This document shows, piece by piece, positions 11,172 to 22,599 of a DNA stretch of 64,000 nt. The stretch covers positions 39,625,276 to 39,689,275 of the forward strand of contig NC_064536.1 in assembly GCF_023856365.1 (NCBI RefSeq), read 5' to 3'. Both the position numbers and the translations under genes were made by a program. The stretch comes from Brienomyrus brachyistius (taxonomy: Eukaryota > Chordata > Actinopteri > Osteoglossiformes > Mormyridae). The notes beneath the pieces were generated by a model. That model made no database searches. It was not told the origin of the DNA and was given only the letters and a program-made list of their open reading frames with translations. Each line of letters starts with the position of its first letter. Positions within the stretch are counted from its first letter, which is position 1.

Positions 11172-11620
11172 GTTTATTTACTTCCTGAAACAGTTCCCAT
11201 GCATAGCTGCACTTTTACAAAATCACTCTCCCACAGATTCTAATAGATGTTTTTATGTCACTCATGTGGCATCAGCCCAGCGTCCTTCCATAACTGTGCA
11301 AAAGAACTTCTTCAGAAGTAGATACCATTACTCGTGTCATAGCGGATCCACAAACCTTCCAATTTCAACGTCTAGCCCAAACTGATCTCAGATGCAAGCA
11401 TCTGTACAGTCATCCGCATCCCATGGCTAAGATTTCACCTGCAACAGTAGCCAATCGAGCGACAACAAAATTCGGCAACAGCAAAATCTGTGACGAGGGC
11501 CACATACTTGTTGACTGTTACACTTGTATCACAACACCAGACCTGGACCAGAACCAGACAAACTGCTAGCAGGTTTGTGGAAAGATAAAAGATAATCGCT
11601 ACGAAACATTTTCAACTTCG

Positions 11621-11692
11621 GCGTTGGTGGTATTGTGGCTAGCATAGCTGCCTTCCAAGCAGTTGACCTGGGTTCGATTCACGGCCAACGCA
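11621..11692 (+). tRNA. tRNA-Gly (TCC), unit 16, type B
   Basis: TATTGTGG D loop and CACGG T stem both depart from the intact type. Confidence 0.72.
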
Positions 11693-11874
11693 GCCTTACT
11701 TATGACCTCCTTCTCTGTGAGTGTCTTCAGGTGCTTATAGTCCAGCTGAACAGCATGTCATCAATAACCCGCTGCGTTATAGAAACTGAAACAAGCATTA
11801 CTCCATCAATCTATAAATCTGCCTTCCAGATGAGTTAGCACACTGGCAAAACAGGGCTGCTTATGCCAGTGAAA

Positions 11875-11947
11875 GCCTTGTTAGCGCAGTCGGTAGCGCG
11901 TCAGTCTCATAATCTGAAGGTCGTGAGTTTGACCCTCACACGGGGCA
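11875..11947 (+). tRNA. tRNA-Met (CAT), unit 16, type B
   Basis: GCCTTGT acceptor and TTTGACC T loop, as in unit 14. Confidence 0.7.
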
Positions 11948-12396
11948 GTTTATTTACTTGCTGAAACAGTTCCCATGCATAGCTGCACTTTTACAAAATC
12001 ACTCTCCCACAGATTCTAATAGATGTTTTTATGTCACTCATGTGGCATCAGCCCAGCGTACTTCCATAACTGTGCAAAAGAACTTCTTCAGAAGTAGATA
12101 CCATTACTCGTCTCATAGCGGATCCACAAACCTTCCAATTTCAACGTCTAGCCCAAACTGATCTCAGATGCAAGCATCTGTACAGTCATCCGCATCCCAT
12201 GGCTAAGATTTCACCTACAACAGTAGCCAATCGAGCATCAAAAAAATTTGGCAACAGCAAAATCTGTGACGAGGGCCATATACTTGTTGACTGTTACACT
12301 TGTATCACAACACCAGACCTGGACCAGAACCAGACAAACTGCTAGCAGGTTTGTGGAAAGATAAAAGATAATCGCTACAAAACTTTTTAAACTTTG

Positions 12397-12468
12397 GCGT
12401 TGGTGGTATAGTGGCTAGCATAGCTGCCTTCCAAGCAATTGACCCGGGTTCGATTCCCGGCCAACGCA
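12397..12468 (+). tRNA. tRNA-Gly (TCC), unit 17, intact (type A)
   Basis: All stems and promoter boxes match the intact type. Confidence 0.95.
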
Positions 12469-12649
12469 GCCTTACTTATGACCTCCTTCTCTGTGAGTGT
12501 CTTCAGGTGCTTATAGTCCAGCTGAACAGCATGTCATCAATAACCCGCTGCGTTATAGAAACTGAAACAAGCATTACTCCATCAATCTATATATCTGCCT
12601 TCCAGATTTGTTAGCACACTGGCAAACAGGGCTGCTTATGTCAGTGAAA

Positions 12650-12722
12650 GCCTCGTTAGCGCAGTCGGTAGCGCGTCAGCCTCATAATCTGAAGGTCGTG
12701 AGTTCGACACTCACACAGGGCA
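12650..12722 (+). tRNA. tRNA-Met (CAT), unit 17, type A
   Basis: Matches the unit 15 copy. Confidence 0.82.
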
Positions 12723-13171
12723 GTTTATTTACTTCCTGAAACAGTTCCCATGCATAGCTGCACTTTTACAAAATCACTCTCCCACAGATTCTAATAGATG
12801 TTTTTATGTCACTCATGTGGCATCAGCCCAGCGTCCTTCCATAACTGTGCAAAAGAACTTCTTCAGAAGTAGATACCATTACTCGTGTCATAGCGGATCC
12901 ACAAACCTTCCAATTTCAACGTCTAGCCCAAACTGATCTCAGATGCAAGCATCTGTACAGTCATCCGCATCCCATGGCTAAGATTTCACCTGCAACAGTA
13001 GCCAATCGAGCGACAACAAAATTCGGCAACAGCAAAATCTGTGACGAGGGCCACATACTTGTTGACTGTTACACTTGTATCACAACACCAGACCTGGACC
13101 AGAACCAGACAAACTGCTAGCAGGTTTGTGGAAAGATAAAAGATAATCGCTACGAAACATTTTCAACTTCG

Positions 13172-13243
13172 GCGTTGGTGGTATTGTGGCTAGCATAGCT
13201 GCCTTCCAAGCAGTTGACCTGGGTTCGATTCACGGCCAACGCA
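13172..13243 (+). tRNA. tRNA-Gly (TCC), unit 18, type B
   Basis: Matches the unit 16 copy (TATTGTGG, CACGG). Confidence 0.72.
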
Positions 13244-13425
13244 GCCTTACTTATGACCTCCTTCTCTGTGAGTGTCTTCAGGTGCTTATAGTCCAGCTGA
13301 ACAGCATGTCATCAATAACCCGCTGCGTTATAGAAACTGAAACAAGCATTACTCCATCAATCTATAAATCTGCCTTCCAGATGAGTTAGCACACTGGCAA
13401 AACAGGGCTGCTTATGCCAGTGAAA

Positions 13426-13498
13426 GCCTTGTTAGCGCAGTCGGTAGCGCGTCAGTCTCATAATCTGAAGGTCGTGAGTTTGACCCTCACACGGGGCA
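13426..13498 (+). tRNA. tRNA-Met (CAT), unit 18, type B
   Basis: GCCTTGT acceptor and TTTGACC T loop. Confidence 0.7.
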
Positions 13499-13947
13499 GT
13501 TTATTTACTTGCTGAAACAGTTCCCATGCATAGCTGCACTTTTACAAAATCACTCTCCCACAGATTCTAATAGATGTTTTTATGTCACTCATGTGGCATC
13601 AGCCCAGCGTACTTCCATAACTGTGCAAAAGAACTTCTTCAGAAGTAGATACCATTACTCGTTTCATAGCGGATCAAGAAACCTTCCAATTTCAACGTCT
13701 AGCCCAAACTGATCTCAGATGCAAGCATCTGTACAGTCATCCGCATCCCATGGCTTAGATTTCACCTACAACAGTAGCCAATGGAGCATCAACAAAATTC
13801 GGCAACAGCTAAATCTGTGACGAGGGCCTTATACTTGTTGACTGTTACACTTGTATCACAACACCAGAACTGGACCAGAACCAGACATACTGCTAGCAGG
13901 TTTGTGGAAAGATAAAAAATAATCGCTACACAGCTTTTTCAACTCAG

Positions 13948-14019
13948 GCGTTGGTGGTATAGTGGCTAGCATAGCTGCCTTCCAAGCAATTGACCCGGGT
14001 TCGATTCCCGGCCAACGCA
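13948..14019 (+). tRNA. tRNA-Gly (TCC), unit 19, intact (type A)
   Basis: All stems and promoter boxes match the intact type. Confidence 0.95.
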
Positions 14020-14201
14020 GCCTTACTTATGACCTCCTTCTCTGTGAGTGTCTTCAGGTGCTTATAGTCCAGCTGAACAGCATGTCATCAATAACCCGCT
14101 GCGTTATAGAAACTGAAACAAGCATTACTCCATCAAAATATATATCTGCCTTCCAGATGAGTTAGCAGACTGGCAAAACAGGGCTGCTTATGCCAGTGAA
14201 A

Positions 14202-14274
14202 GCCTCGTTAGCGCAGTCGGTGGCGCGTCAGTCTCATAATCTGAAGGTCGTGAGTTCGACCCTCACACAGGGCA
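14202..14274 (+). tRNA. tRNA-Met (CAT), unit 19
   Basis: B box and anticodon stem (CAGTC) intact. D loop has GGTGGC instead of GGTAGC; acceptor ACAGGGCA. Confidence 0.8.
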
Positions 14275-14723
14275 GTTTATTTACTTGCTGAAACAGTTCC
14301 CATGCATAGCTGCACTTTTACAAAATCACTCTCCCACAGATTCTAATAGATGTTTTTATGTCACTCATGTGGCATCAGCCCAGCGTACTTCCATAACTGT
14401 GCAAAAGAACTTCTTCAGAAGTAGATACCATTACTCGTCTCATAGCGGATCCACAAACCTTCCAATTTCAACATCTAGCCCAAACTGATCTCAGATGCAA
14501 GCATCTGTACAGTCATCCGCATCCCATGGCTAAGATTTCAACTGCAACAGTAGCCAATCGAGCAACAACAAAATTCGGCAACAGCAAAATCTGTGACGAG
14601 GGCCATATACTTGTTGACTGTTACACTTGTATCACAACACCAGACCTGGACCAGAACCAGACATACTGCTAGCAGGTTTGTGGAAAGATAAAAGATAATC
14701 GCTACAAAACTTTTTAAACTTTG

Positions 14724-14795
14724 GCGTTGGTGGTATAGTGGCTAGCATAGCTGCCTTCCAAGCAGTTGACCTGGGTTCGATTCACGGCCAACGCA
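14724..14795 (+). tRNA. tRNA-Gly (TCC), unit 20, type B
   Basis: Normal D loop, one T-stem mismatch (CACGG), as in unit 14. Confidence 0.8.
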
Positions 14796-14977
14796 GCCTT
14801 ACTTATGACCTCCTTCTCTGTGAGTGTCTTCAGGTGCTTATAGTCCAGCTGAACAGCATGTCATCAATAACCCGCTGCGTTATAGAAACTGAAACAAGCA
14901 TTACTCCATCAATCTATAAATCTGCCTTCCAGATGAGTTAGCACACTGGCAAAACAGGGCTGCTTATGCCAGTGAAA

Positions 14978-15050
14978 GCCTTGTTAGCGCAGTCGGTAGC
15001 GCGTCAGTCTCATAATCTGAAGGTCGTGAGTTTGACCCTCACACGGGGCA
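14978..15050 (+). tRNA. tRNA-Met (CAT), unit 20, type B
   Basis: GCCTTGT acceptor and TTTGACC T loop. Confidence 0.7.
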
Positions 15051-15499
15051 GTTTATTTACTTGCTGAAACAGTTCCCATGCATAGCTGCACTTTTACAAA
15101 ATCACTCTCCCACAGATTCTAATAGATGTTTTTATGTCACTCATGTGGCATCAGGCCAGCGTACTTCCATAACTGTGCAAAAGAACTTCTTCAGAAGTAG
15201 ATACCATTACTCGTCTCATAGCGGATCCACACACCTTCCAATTTCAACGTCTAGCCCAAACTGATCTCAGATGCGAGCATCTGTACAGTCATCCGCATCC
15301 CATGGCTAAGATTACATCTGCAACAGTAGCCAATCGAGCATCAACAAAATTCGGCAACAGCAAAATCTGTGACGAGGGCCATATACTTGTTGACTGTTAC
15401 ACTTGTATCACAACACCAGACCTGGACCAGAACCAGACATACTGCTAGCAGGTTTGTGGAAAGATAAAAGATAATCGCTACAAAGCTGTTTCAACTTTG

Positions 15500-15571
15500 G
15501 CGTTGGTGGTATAGTGGCTAGCATAGCTGCCTTCCAAGCAGTCGACCTGGGTTCGATTCCCAGCCAACGCA
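15500..15571 (+). tRNA. tRNA-Gly (TCC), unit 21
   Basis: T stem CTGGG pairs perfectly with CCCAG: the usual T-G wobble of related copies has become a T-A pair. Anticodon and acceptor are intact. Confidence 0.9.
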
Positions 15572-15752
15572 GCCTTACTTATGACCTCCTTCTCTGTGAG
15601 TGTCTTCAGGTGCTTATAGTCCAGCTGAACAGCATGTCATCAATAACCCGCTGCGTTATAGAAACTGAAACAAGCATTACTCCATAAATCTATATATCTG
15701 CCTTCCAGATGAGTTAGCACACTGGCAAATAGGGCTGCTTATGTCAGTGAAA

Positions 15753-15813
15753 ATCTCGGTAGCGCGTCAGTCTCATAATCTGAAGGTCGTGAGTTCAACC
15801 CTCACACGGGGCA
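15753..15813 (+). pseudogene. tRNA-Met pseudogene lacking the D arm, unit 21
   Basis: About 12 nt are deleted, removing the D stem-loop and the A box. The anticodon and acceptor end (ACGGGGCA) remain. It cannot form a normal elongator tRNA-Met. Confidence 0.88.
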
Positions 15814-16262
15814 GTTTACTTACTTGCTGAAACAGTTCCCATACATAGCTGCACTTTTATAAAATCACTCTCCCACAGATTCTAATTGATGTTTTCATGT
15901 CACTCATGTGGCAACAGGCCAGCGTACTTCCATAACTGTGCAAAAGAACTTCTTCAGAAGTAGATACCATTACTCGTCTCATAGCGGATCCACACACCTT
16001 CCAATTTCAACGTCTAGCCCAAACTGATCTCAGATGCAAGCATCTGTACAGTCATCCGCATCCCATGGCTAAGATTACACCTGCAACAGTAGCCAATCGA
16101 GCATCAACAAAATTCGGCAACAGCAAAATCTGTGACGAGGGCCATATACTTGTTGACTGTTACACTTGTATCACAACACCAGACCTGGACCAAAAACAGA
16201 CATATTGCTAGCAGGGTTGTGGAAAGATAAAAGATAATCGCTACGACGCTTTTTCAACTTCG

Positions 16263-16334
16263 GCGTTGGTGGTATAGTGGCTAGCATAGCTGCCTTCTAA
16301 GCAGTTGACCTGGGTTCGATTCCCGGCCAACGCA
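16263..16334 (+). tRNA. tRNA-Gly body with TCT (arginine) anticodon, unit 22
   Basis: Acceptor, D and T arms are intact (T stem CTGGG/CCCGG with one wobble). The anticodon at 16296-16298 is TCT. This is a second copy, on a different T-stem background, with the same change as unit 13. Confidence 0.83.
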
Positions 16335-16511
16335 GCCTTACTTATGACCTCCTTCTCTGTGTCTTCAGGTGCTTATAGTCCAGCTGAACAGCATGCCATC
16401 AATATCCCGCTGCGTTATAGAAACTGAAAGAAGCATTACTCCATCGATTTATACATCTGCCTTCCAGATGTGTTAGCACACTGGCAAACAGGTCTGCTTA
16501 TGTCAGTGAAA

Positions 16512-16584
16512 GCCTCGTTAGCGCAGTCGGTAGCGTGTCAGTCTCATAATCTGAAGGTCGTGAGTTCAACCCTCACATGGGCCA
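16512..16584 (+). tRNA. tRNA-Met (CAT), unit 22, acceptor mutated
   Basis: The acceptor 3' strand reads ATGGGCCA, breaking the second pair, and the T loop reads TTCAACC. Doubtful function. Confidence 0.65.
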
Positions 16585-17033
16585 GTTTATTTACTTGCTG
16601 AAACAGTTCCCATGCATAGCTGCACTTTTACAAAATCACTCTCCCACAGATTCTAATAGATGTTTTTATGTCACTCATGTGGCATCAGCCCAGCGTACTT
16701 CCATAACTGTGCAAAAGAACTTCTTCAGAAGTAGATACCATTACTCGTCTCATAGCGGATCCACAAACCTTCCAATTTCAACGTCTAGCCCAAACTGATC
16801 TCAGATGCAAGCATCTGTACAGTCATCCGCATGCCATGGCTAAGATTTCACCTGCAACAGTAGCCAATCGAGCAACAACAAAATTCGGCAACAGCAAAAT
16901 CTGTGACGAGGGCCATATACTTGTTGACTGTTACACTTGTATCACAACACCAGACCTGGACCAGAACCAGACATACTGCTAGCAGGTTTGTGGAAAGACA
17001 AAAGATAATCACTACGAAGCTTTTTCAACTTCG

Positions 17034-17114
17034 GCCTAGGTGGAATAGTGGCTAGCAAAGCTGCCTTAGCTGCCTTCCAAGCAGATGACCCGGGTTCGAT
17101 TCCCGGCAAACGCA
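17034..17114 (+). tRNA. tRNA-Gly-like, 81 nt with 9-nt insertion, unit 23
   Basis: A 9-nt direct duplication (AGCTGCCTT) precedes the anticodon arm, giving 81 nt. The acceptor start is also altered (GCCTAGG) and the 3' strand reads CAAACGC. The T arm is perfect. Probably a pseudogene. Confidence 0.72.
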
Positions 17115-17295
17115 GCCTTACTTATGACCTCCTTCTCTGTGAGTGTCTTCAGGTGCTTATAGTCCAGCTGAACAGCATGTCATCAATAACCCGCTGCATT
17201 ATAGAAACTGAAAGAAGCATTACTCCATCAATATATATATCTGCCTTCCAGATGAGTTAGCACACTGGCAAACAGGGCTGCTTATGTCAGTGAAA

Positions 17296-17368
17296 GCCTC
17301 GTTAGCGCAGTCAGTAGCGCGTCAGTCTCATAATCTGAAGGTCGTGAGTTCGGCCCTCACACAGGGCA
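17296..17368 (+). tRNA. tRNA-Met (CAT), unit 23
   Basis: D loop AGTCAGTAG loses a conserved G. T loop TTCGGCC. Acceptor ACAGGGCA. Confidence 0.7.
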
Positions 17369-17817
17369 GTTTATTTACTTGCTGAAACAGTTCCCATGCA
17401 TAGCTGCACTTTTACAAAATCACTCTCCCACAGATTCTAATAGATGTTTTTATGTCACTCATGTGGCATCAGCCCAGCGTACTTCCATAACTGTGCAAAA
17501 GAACTTCTTCAGAAGTAGATACCATTACTCGTCTCATAGCGGATCCACAAACCTTCCAATTTCAACGTCTAGCCCAAACTGATCTCAGATGCAAGCATCT
17601 GTACAGTCATCCGCATGCCATGGCTAAGATTTCACCTGCAACAGTAGCCAATCGAGCAACAACAAAATTCGGCAACAGCAAAATCTGTGACGAGGGCCAT
17701 ATACTTGTTGACTGTTACACTTGTATCACAACACCAGACCTGGACCAGAACCAGACATACTGCTAGCAGGTTTGTGGAAAGACAAAAGATAATCACTACG
17801 AAGCTTTTTCAACTTCG

Positions 17818-17898
17818 GCCTAGGTGGAATAGTGGCTAGCAAAGCTGCCTTAGCTGCCTTCCAAGCAGATGACCCGGGTTCGATTCCCGGCAAACGCA
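17818..17898 (+). tRNA. tRNA-Gly-like, 81 nt with 9-nt insertion, unit 24
   Basis: Same 81-nt form as unit 23, 784 bp downstream. The two units are nearly identical, so the altered unit was duplicated recently. Confidence 0.72.
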
Positions 17899-18079
17899 GC
17901 CTTACTTATGACCTCCTTCTCTGTGAGTGTCTTCAGGTGCTTATAGTCCAGCTGAACAGCATGTCATCAATAACCCGCTGCATTATAGAAACTGAAAGAA
18001 GCATTACTCCATCAATATATATATCTGCCTTCCAGATGAGTTAGCACACTGGCAAACAGGGCTGCTTATGTCAGTGAAA

Positions 18080-18152
18080 GCCTCGTTAGCGCAGTCAGTA
18101 GCGCGTCAGTCTCATAATCTGAAGGTCGTGAGTTCGGCCCTCACACAGGGCA
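18080..18152 (+). tRNA. tRNA-Met (CAT), unit 24 (last of array)
   Basis: Same D-loop and T-loop changes as unit 23. Confidence 0.7.
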
Positions 18153-18439
18153 GTTTATTTACTTGCTGAAACAGTTCCCATGCATAGCTGCACTTTTACA
18201 AAATCACTCTCCGACAGACTCTAATAGATGTTTTTATGTCACTCATGTTGCATGAGCCCAGCGTACTTCCATAACTGTGCAAAAGAACTTCTTCAGAAGT
18301 AGATACCATTACTCGTCTCATAGCGGATCCACAAACCTTCCAATTTCAACGTCTAGCCCAAACTGATCTCAGATGCAAGCATCTGTACAGTCATCCGCAT
18401 CCCATGGCTAAAATTTCACCTGGAACAGTAGCCAATTGA

Positions 18440-20239
18440 GCAAAAAAGTCATGCATGGCGAGGCAGGGGGATATCTTTACATTAATGGGCGATGCATTAC
18501 TGGGGATCTTTGGCGCCACCTTTTGACCTGTTACAGTCGTCATCAACATTAAAAAAACATTTCAATTTCCACTGCGTGAAAAAACAAATTGTACCCTATT
18601 TATAGAGTGGGAGACTACTTTTTCCAAGGATTTATATCTCCTGAAATTGCTTCTTCACAGATAAGCACCAGAATGTTCTTTTCCCAGATGGTAGTAGGGA
18701 CAAAAATCTCCTACCACTGATAATTCTGACCATACACAAGTTTTTATTTTTCTGCATCTTGCGATTTTACCTTATCAAAAATAACCAGTAAATCCTATTA
18801 TTATCCTGCTACCCCCACTCTACCAAAACTCATGAAATGATATGATACATTTGGAGGAGGAAGATTTCTAATTGATCCTTTATACCCACCAACCAGACCA
18901 GTATAAGCTGTACGATGTAAAGCCTCTTTAAATGGGTACAGACTACTTCCGTTTATTGTAATAAGTATCTCATAAATTTGACTTTACACTTTTGCATGGT
19001 ATTGATAGATTTTGAAAGTTAATTACTTAACACAATTCTTATTAAAATTGTTCATTATACAACCTGAATGTCTCAAGGTAGCACATTAGTACAAAAAACG
19101 CTGTATGATGTATTATTGTAGCAGTCAGATGTTATTTTAACCAATGTACAGATTTACCTTTAATTTAATTCTACAAACATAATCAAAATCACTTGTGAAA
19201 AAGACATTTAGTCACTTACTAAGGCAGATACAACCTGTGGAAGCACAGCTAAAAGCATACCATCACCCATGATAGAGTGACCCATTGTCTTTGTAACTGA
19301 GTAATCACAACTAAGTGCAATTTACTATAATGAAACTATAAACAGAAACAGTAAAGGCAAAGGTAATTTATTATGACGAAATGCTTCCAAAATGCCCAGT
19401 GTGCTTCAGCGTTTCTCCTTTTCTCCAGTCGTCGACAGGTCCTGTGTTTATTAGGTGATCTGAGATGTAGGAGATCCTGAGAATGGCTGCTGCTCCAAGG
19501 ATGATTGGCAAGTGGCTTTTCCCAGAAACAGCGGGCTGGAAATGTGTGGGATCTGGAGTGAAGATAGAAACAGAGGAAGAGAACAAGCAGAGGGTGTGGG
19601 GGGGGGACAAGACTGCAGGACACGTTAAACTCTATGGTAACACAGGTGACCTGGACTACATGCCTATCACTCCCCACATGCCTGTTTCCCTCGCCTTCCC
19701 TGTGGTGTGGTGCTAATGAGCTACATCTATTTCTCGTTTAATCCTGCCTCCCGTTTCAGCCCTTGTGTGGATGATCCCAGGTCCCTCTCGTCTGCTCCTC
19801 ATCTGTGGTGCATATAGTGCCTCTTTGTCCTGTGCTCCCCAGTCCAGTCATTGTATTGTTACGTGTGCGATCCTGCTGTATAGGATCAATCCTGCTGATC
19901 CTGTGTTTCCCCCCTGCTCTCCCAGCCTGGTTTTGACCCCTCATGGTCTGTTTCCTTTTGCCTTTTGCATTGTGTTTTTATTAGAATAAAATCTCCTTCG
20001 TTTTCCCCGACGCCTGCCTTTACCTGCATCCTTCCAGAACCTTGACAATTTCCTTAAGATATGGTGCTTAATAAGTAGACAATACATTAAACACAAATAC
20101 ATAATAAGGCTAATAATTTTTATGTGTGTGTCGTTTAAAAGAAATTAATCAAATTAATCAAAGTAACTCTGAACATAATACTAAAAAGATCATTTTAAAA
20201 TTGTATTCAATTTTGCTGTGAATAAGCATTAACAATTAT
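18440..20239. other. Unassigned AT-rich stretch
   Basis: I recognise no gene here. One minus-strand stretch (about 19371-19590) begins after a splice-acceptor-like tract and encodes a proline-rich segment followed by a hydrophobic run (HLPIILGAAAILRISYI), as a stalk/membrane exon of an immune-type receptor might. That is a guess with low support. Positions 19740-20040 end in an AATAAA-containing segment that reads like the 3' end of a dispersed repeat. Confidence 0.25.
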
Positions 20240-21600
20240 TTTTTTGCCCACCACCACCCCCCCTCTTCGGAGAACAACTTTATTTTACATTAAATTAAAG
20301 ATACAGTGTAAAGAGTGTGGCCGCTCAGAACTCCCCGAACCGGGGAGAGAGGGGGACACAGACACAACAATCGTAGTAATAAAGGTGGGATGGAGAAAAT
20401 AAAGTGTAGGGGAATACAGAGTACAAACAACCAAAGGAAACACACGGCCCATGGCCATACGTCCACAAGACAACCACCCGCCCAACCCGAGACGGAGCCC
20501 ACGAGGGACTAAGGGGGCGCCAAACCCCGGAAAAGGAGGTCCGCAGAAGGGGGACAGGCAGGGAGCCTCCCAGTCCCTCCCGCAAGCCCTCCACCGAGGG
20601 AAGCGGGTCCAGGGCCAAAGGGCCCCATCAACCGGGAAAACTCCCCTGGCGGACGGTCCCCCCAGCCCGCTCCCTGGCAGGACGGATCGCCGCCCACTGT
20701 AGCGAACCGGCACGTCCCCCCCCTCCCCGACACTGCAGGATGATCTAAGGGAGATCCATACAAAGAAAGTGCACCCCCCCACGAGTGGACCTGCGTCAAC
20801 TGGGGAGCAGCAGACCCCCCGCCCAGCCCAAACCGAACCCTCCAATTCGCCTAGAAGGGCTCAGAGCATACCTAGATACCCCGGACCGCCTGCCAGGGCC
20901 CCACCACGGCGCAGCAGAGCCAAGGACCACCCAGCCCACAGCCCACAAGAGGAGACGGCCCACACCGGCCAGGGCCGTCTTCTACCTGCCGGGCCACCCC
21001 ACCCGCACAGGGCCAGAGACAGAGAGTTAGGGGGGAGCCCTCAGCCCCCACTGATTCCCCGTCCCATGTTAATGTGAAGTGTGCATGTACATGTGTGAGA
21101 GAGTTGTGTGTTTATGTCTACAATGCATTAAAATTAGTGGGTGCAGTTCAAGTATGAGGGCCCCACCACTGGCAGATGGCAGAGTCCCCCATCCCCCTCC
21201 CTGCACCCCAAGGCCCTAATGTAGCATGGACTGTGTATATAACTAAAGTGCAAAAAGCAGGTGAACAGTCGAGGCACGGGCACCCCACCGCTGGCAGACG
21301 GCAGAGCCCCACCTGCCTAAACCCACCTCCTCAGCCCTAGTGTCATGTGGTGTCTAATGTGCAAGTAAAACCTCCCCACTGCCCCTCAAAGCCCTAGTGT
21401 TGTATGAAATGTGGTGTCCGGCCCAGGGGAGCAATAAGGGCGTGCAGGAGTGGGCCCCCCCCGGCACCAGGGCCAGATCCCCGACTGGCCCCGATTAGTC
21501 CCCATCCCCGACCCCACACAACCGGCAGGGGCGGCCAACCGACGGGGTTCAGGGGCGCCACATTAACAATTATTAATAAACATTCCACTATACATCTCAA
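20240..21600. repeat. GC-rich degenerate repeat block
   Basis: A strongly C-rich (+ strand) block in an otherwise AT-rich region. Between about 21150 and 21430 a motif of the form CACCRCTGGCAGAYGGCAGAG followed by CCCTARTG recurs about every 130 bp. Long open frames on both strands here follow from the low stop-codon content of the skewed sequence. A TTTATT near 20279 would be AATAAA on the minus strand. The element family is not recognised. Confidence 0.5.
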
Positions 21601-21743
21601 AATTTATCACACTTAATTCATTATCTTTGATACTGTTTTAAACATTTAATTTTCCCCAAACAGCAGCAGAAGAACCACAACTTCATCTTCCTTGTATTTT
21701 GGCTCTTCTCTGTGTCAAGAGCTCTACAAGCTCAACTTTAATA

Positions 21744-22586
21744 TTAATTTTCCACCACTTCTACATCTTCTATCTCTACCTGACCCACATCTATCGCTAC
21801 ACCGCCAGTTTCCTCATTACCTCTTTCTCTATTTATAATATCAACTAGTACATCACTTACTATTATTTCCAATATGGTTACATCTCTCACCATGTCCACA
21901 CCCTCAATAATTACCTCCCCTACTTCTACCCCCACAATCTCAAAATTTACATCCCCAGAAATTACTTCTGCAAGCCCAAACTCACACACTCGGACTTGCA
22001 AAGCCTCCACCTTCACATTTCCTTTCGTATCCTCTGCCTTTAGGGTAATATTCCCCCCCTCCACCTTCACATTTACCCACACCCCTCCTTGCTTCCCATT
22101 GCTTCCATTTTGCATTTTATTAATGCCTACATTCTGGTCTGCACCCTCCACCTGTACACCGGAGATCTTACCCACATGTCTTTCCCTCTCTGCCACCTCC
22201 ACCCTTTCCCCACTAACCTCACCCTTTACCTCACCTACCCCCTGACTGGTCCTATTCTTCCTCACCTTCTTCTTTTTGTGAAGGTAATACGTCTTATAAA
22301 TTTCCCACTCTTCAGATGTCAGGCCGTAATTTTCCTGAAGAGTCTCAGAGACAATGCCAGCATTGCCTATCACTCTCACACCCTCCCCTCCCTTACACCA
22401 GTCAGTCACACCTCCCAGTCCCCCCATAACCTCCCCAGCCTGGACAGTGGGGGGTGTCGCTGGTGAGCACTCCTCCAAACCTTTCCTCTCTCCCCAGTCG
22501 ATCACCTCGTCCCACAGGTCCCAGGCTTGCCAGTGCTGGTCGTTGGTCCAGGAAACAGCTTTCGGAATTTTCATTCTGGTTAACAT
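21744..22586 (-). CDS. Hypothetical protein or decayed ORF, 280 aa
   Basis: An uninterrupted minus-strand frame. The N-terminal third is tryptophan-rich (residues about 14-35) and contains a basic cluster KKKKVRKNR near residue 110. The rest is a low-complexity region rich in V, E, G and D with no recognisable domain. I do not recognise the family. The compositional skew of the flanking block could alone keep this frame open. It could instead be part of a mobile element ending near the minus-strand AATAAA at 20279. Confidence 0.3.
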   Translation of the reverse strand: MLTRMKIPKAVSWTNDQHWQAWDLWDEVIDWGERKGLEECSPATPPTVQAGEVMGGLGGVTDWCKGGEGVRVIGNAGIVSETLQENYGLTSEEWEIYKTYYLHKKKKVRKNRTSQGVGEVKGEVSGERVEVAERERHVGKISGVQVEGADQNVGINKMQNGSNGKQGGVWVNVKVEGGNITLKAEDTKGNVKVEALQVRVCEFGLAEVISGDVNFEIVGVEVGEVIIEGVDMVRDVTILEIIVSDVLVDIINRERGNEETGGVAIDVGQVEIEDVEVVEN

Positions 22587-22599
22587 AATTAACTAGCCA

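Larger units (their letters stand above)
1..18439 (+). repeat. Tandem array of tRNA-Gly/tRNA-Met units (about 24 x 775-776 bp)
   Basis: About 24 head-to-tail units run from the left edge to about 18439, where the sequence becomes unique. Each unit has a 72-nt tRNA-Gly, about 181 bp of spacer, a 73-nt tRNA-Met, and about 450 bp of spacer before the next Gly gene. The period is 775-776 bp, except 784 bp between the last two units, which share a 9-bp insertion. The spacers are as conserved as the tRNA genes, which points to homogenisation by unequal exchange or gene conversion rather than selection on the tRNAs alone. Short open frames that recur once per unit are spacer and tRNA sequence, not proteins. 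The array is cut by the window edge, so its full size is unknown. Confidence 0.96.

Noticed and set aside
2..18044. Repeated 67-codon frames once or twice per unit across the Gly/Met array
   Set aside because: They start inside tRNA-Gly or just after tRNA-Met, recur with the tandem unit, and have no protein features.
20285..21077. Overlapping long frames (up to 186 codons) in the GC-rich block
   Set aside because: C-rich skew lowers stop frequency on both strands. No domain or splice context.
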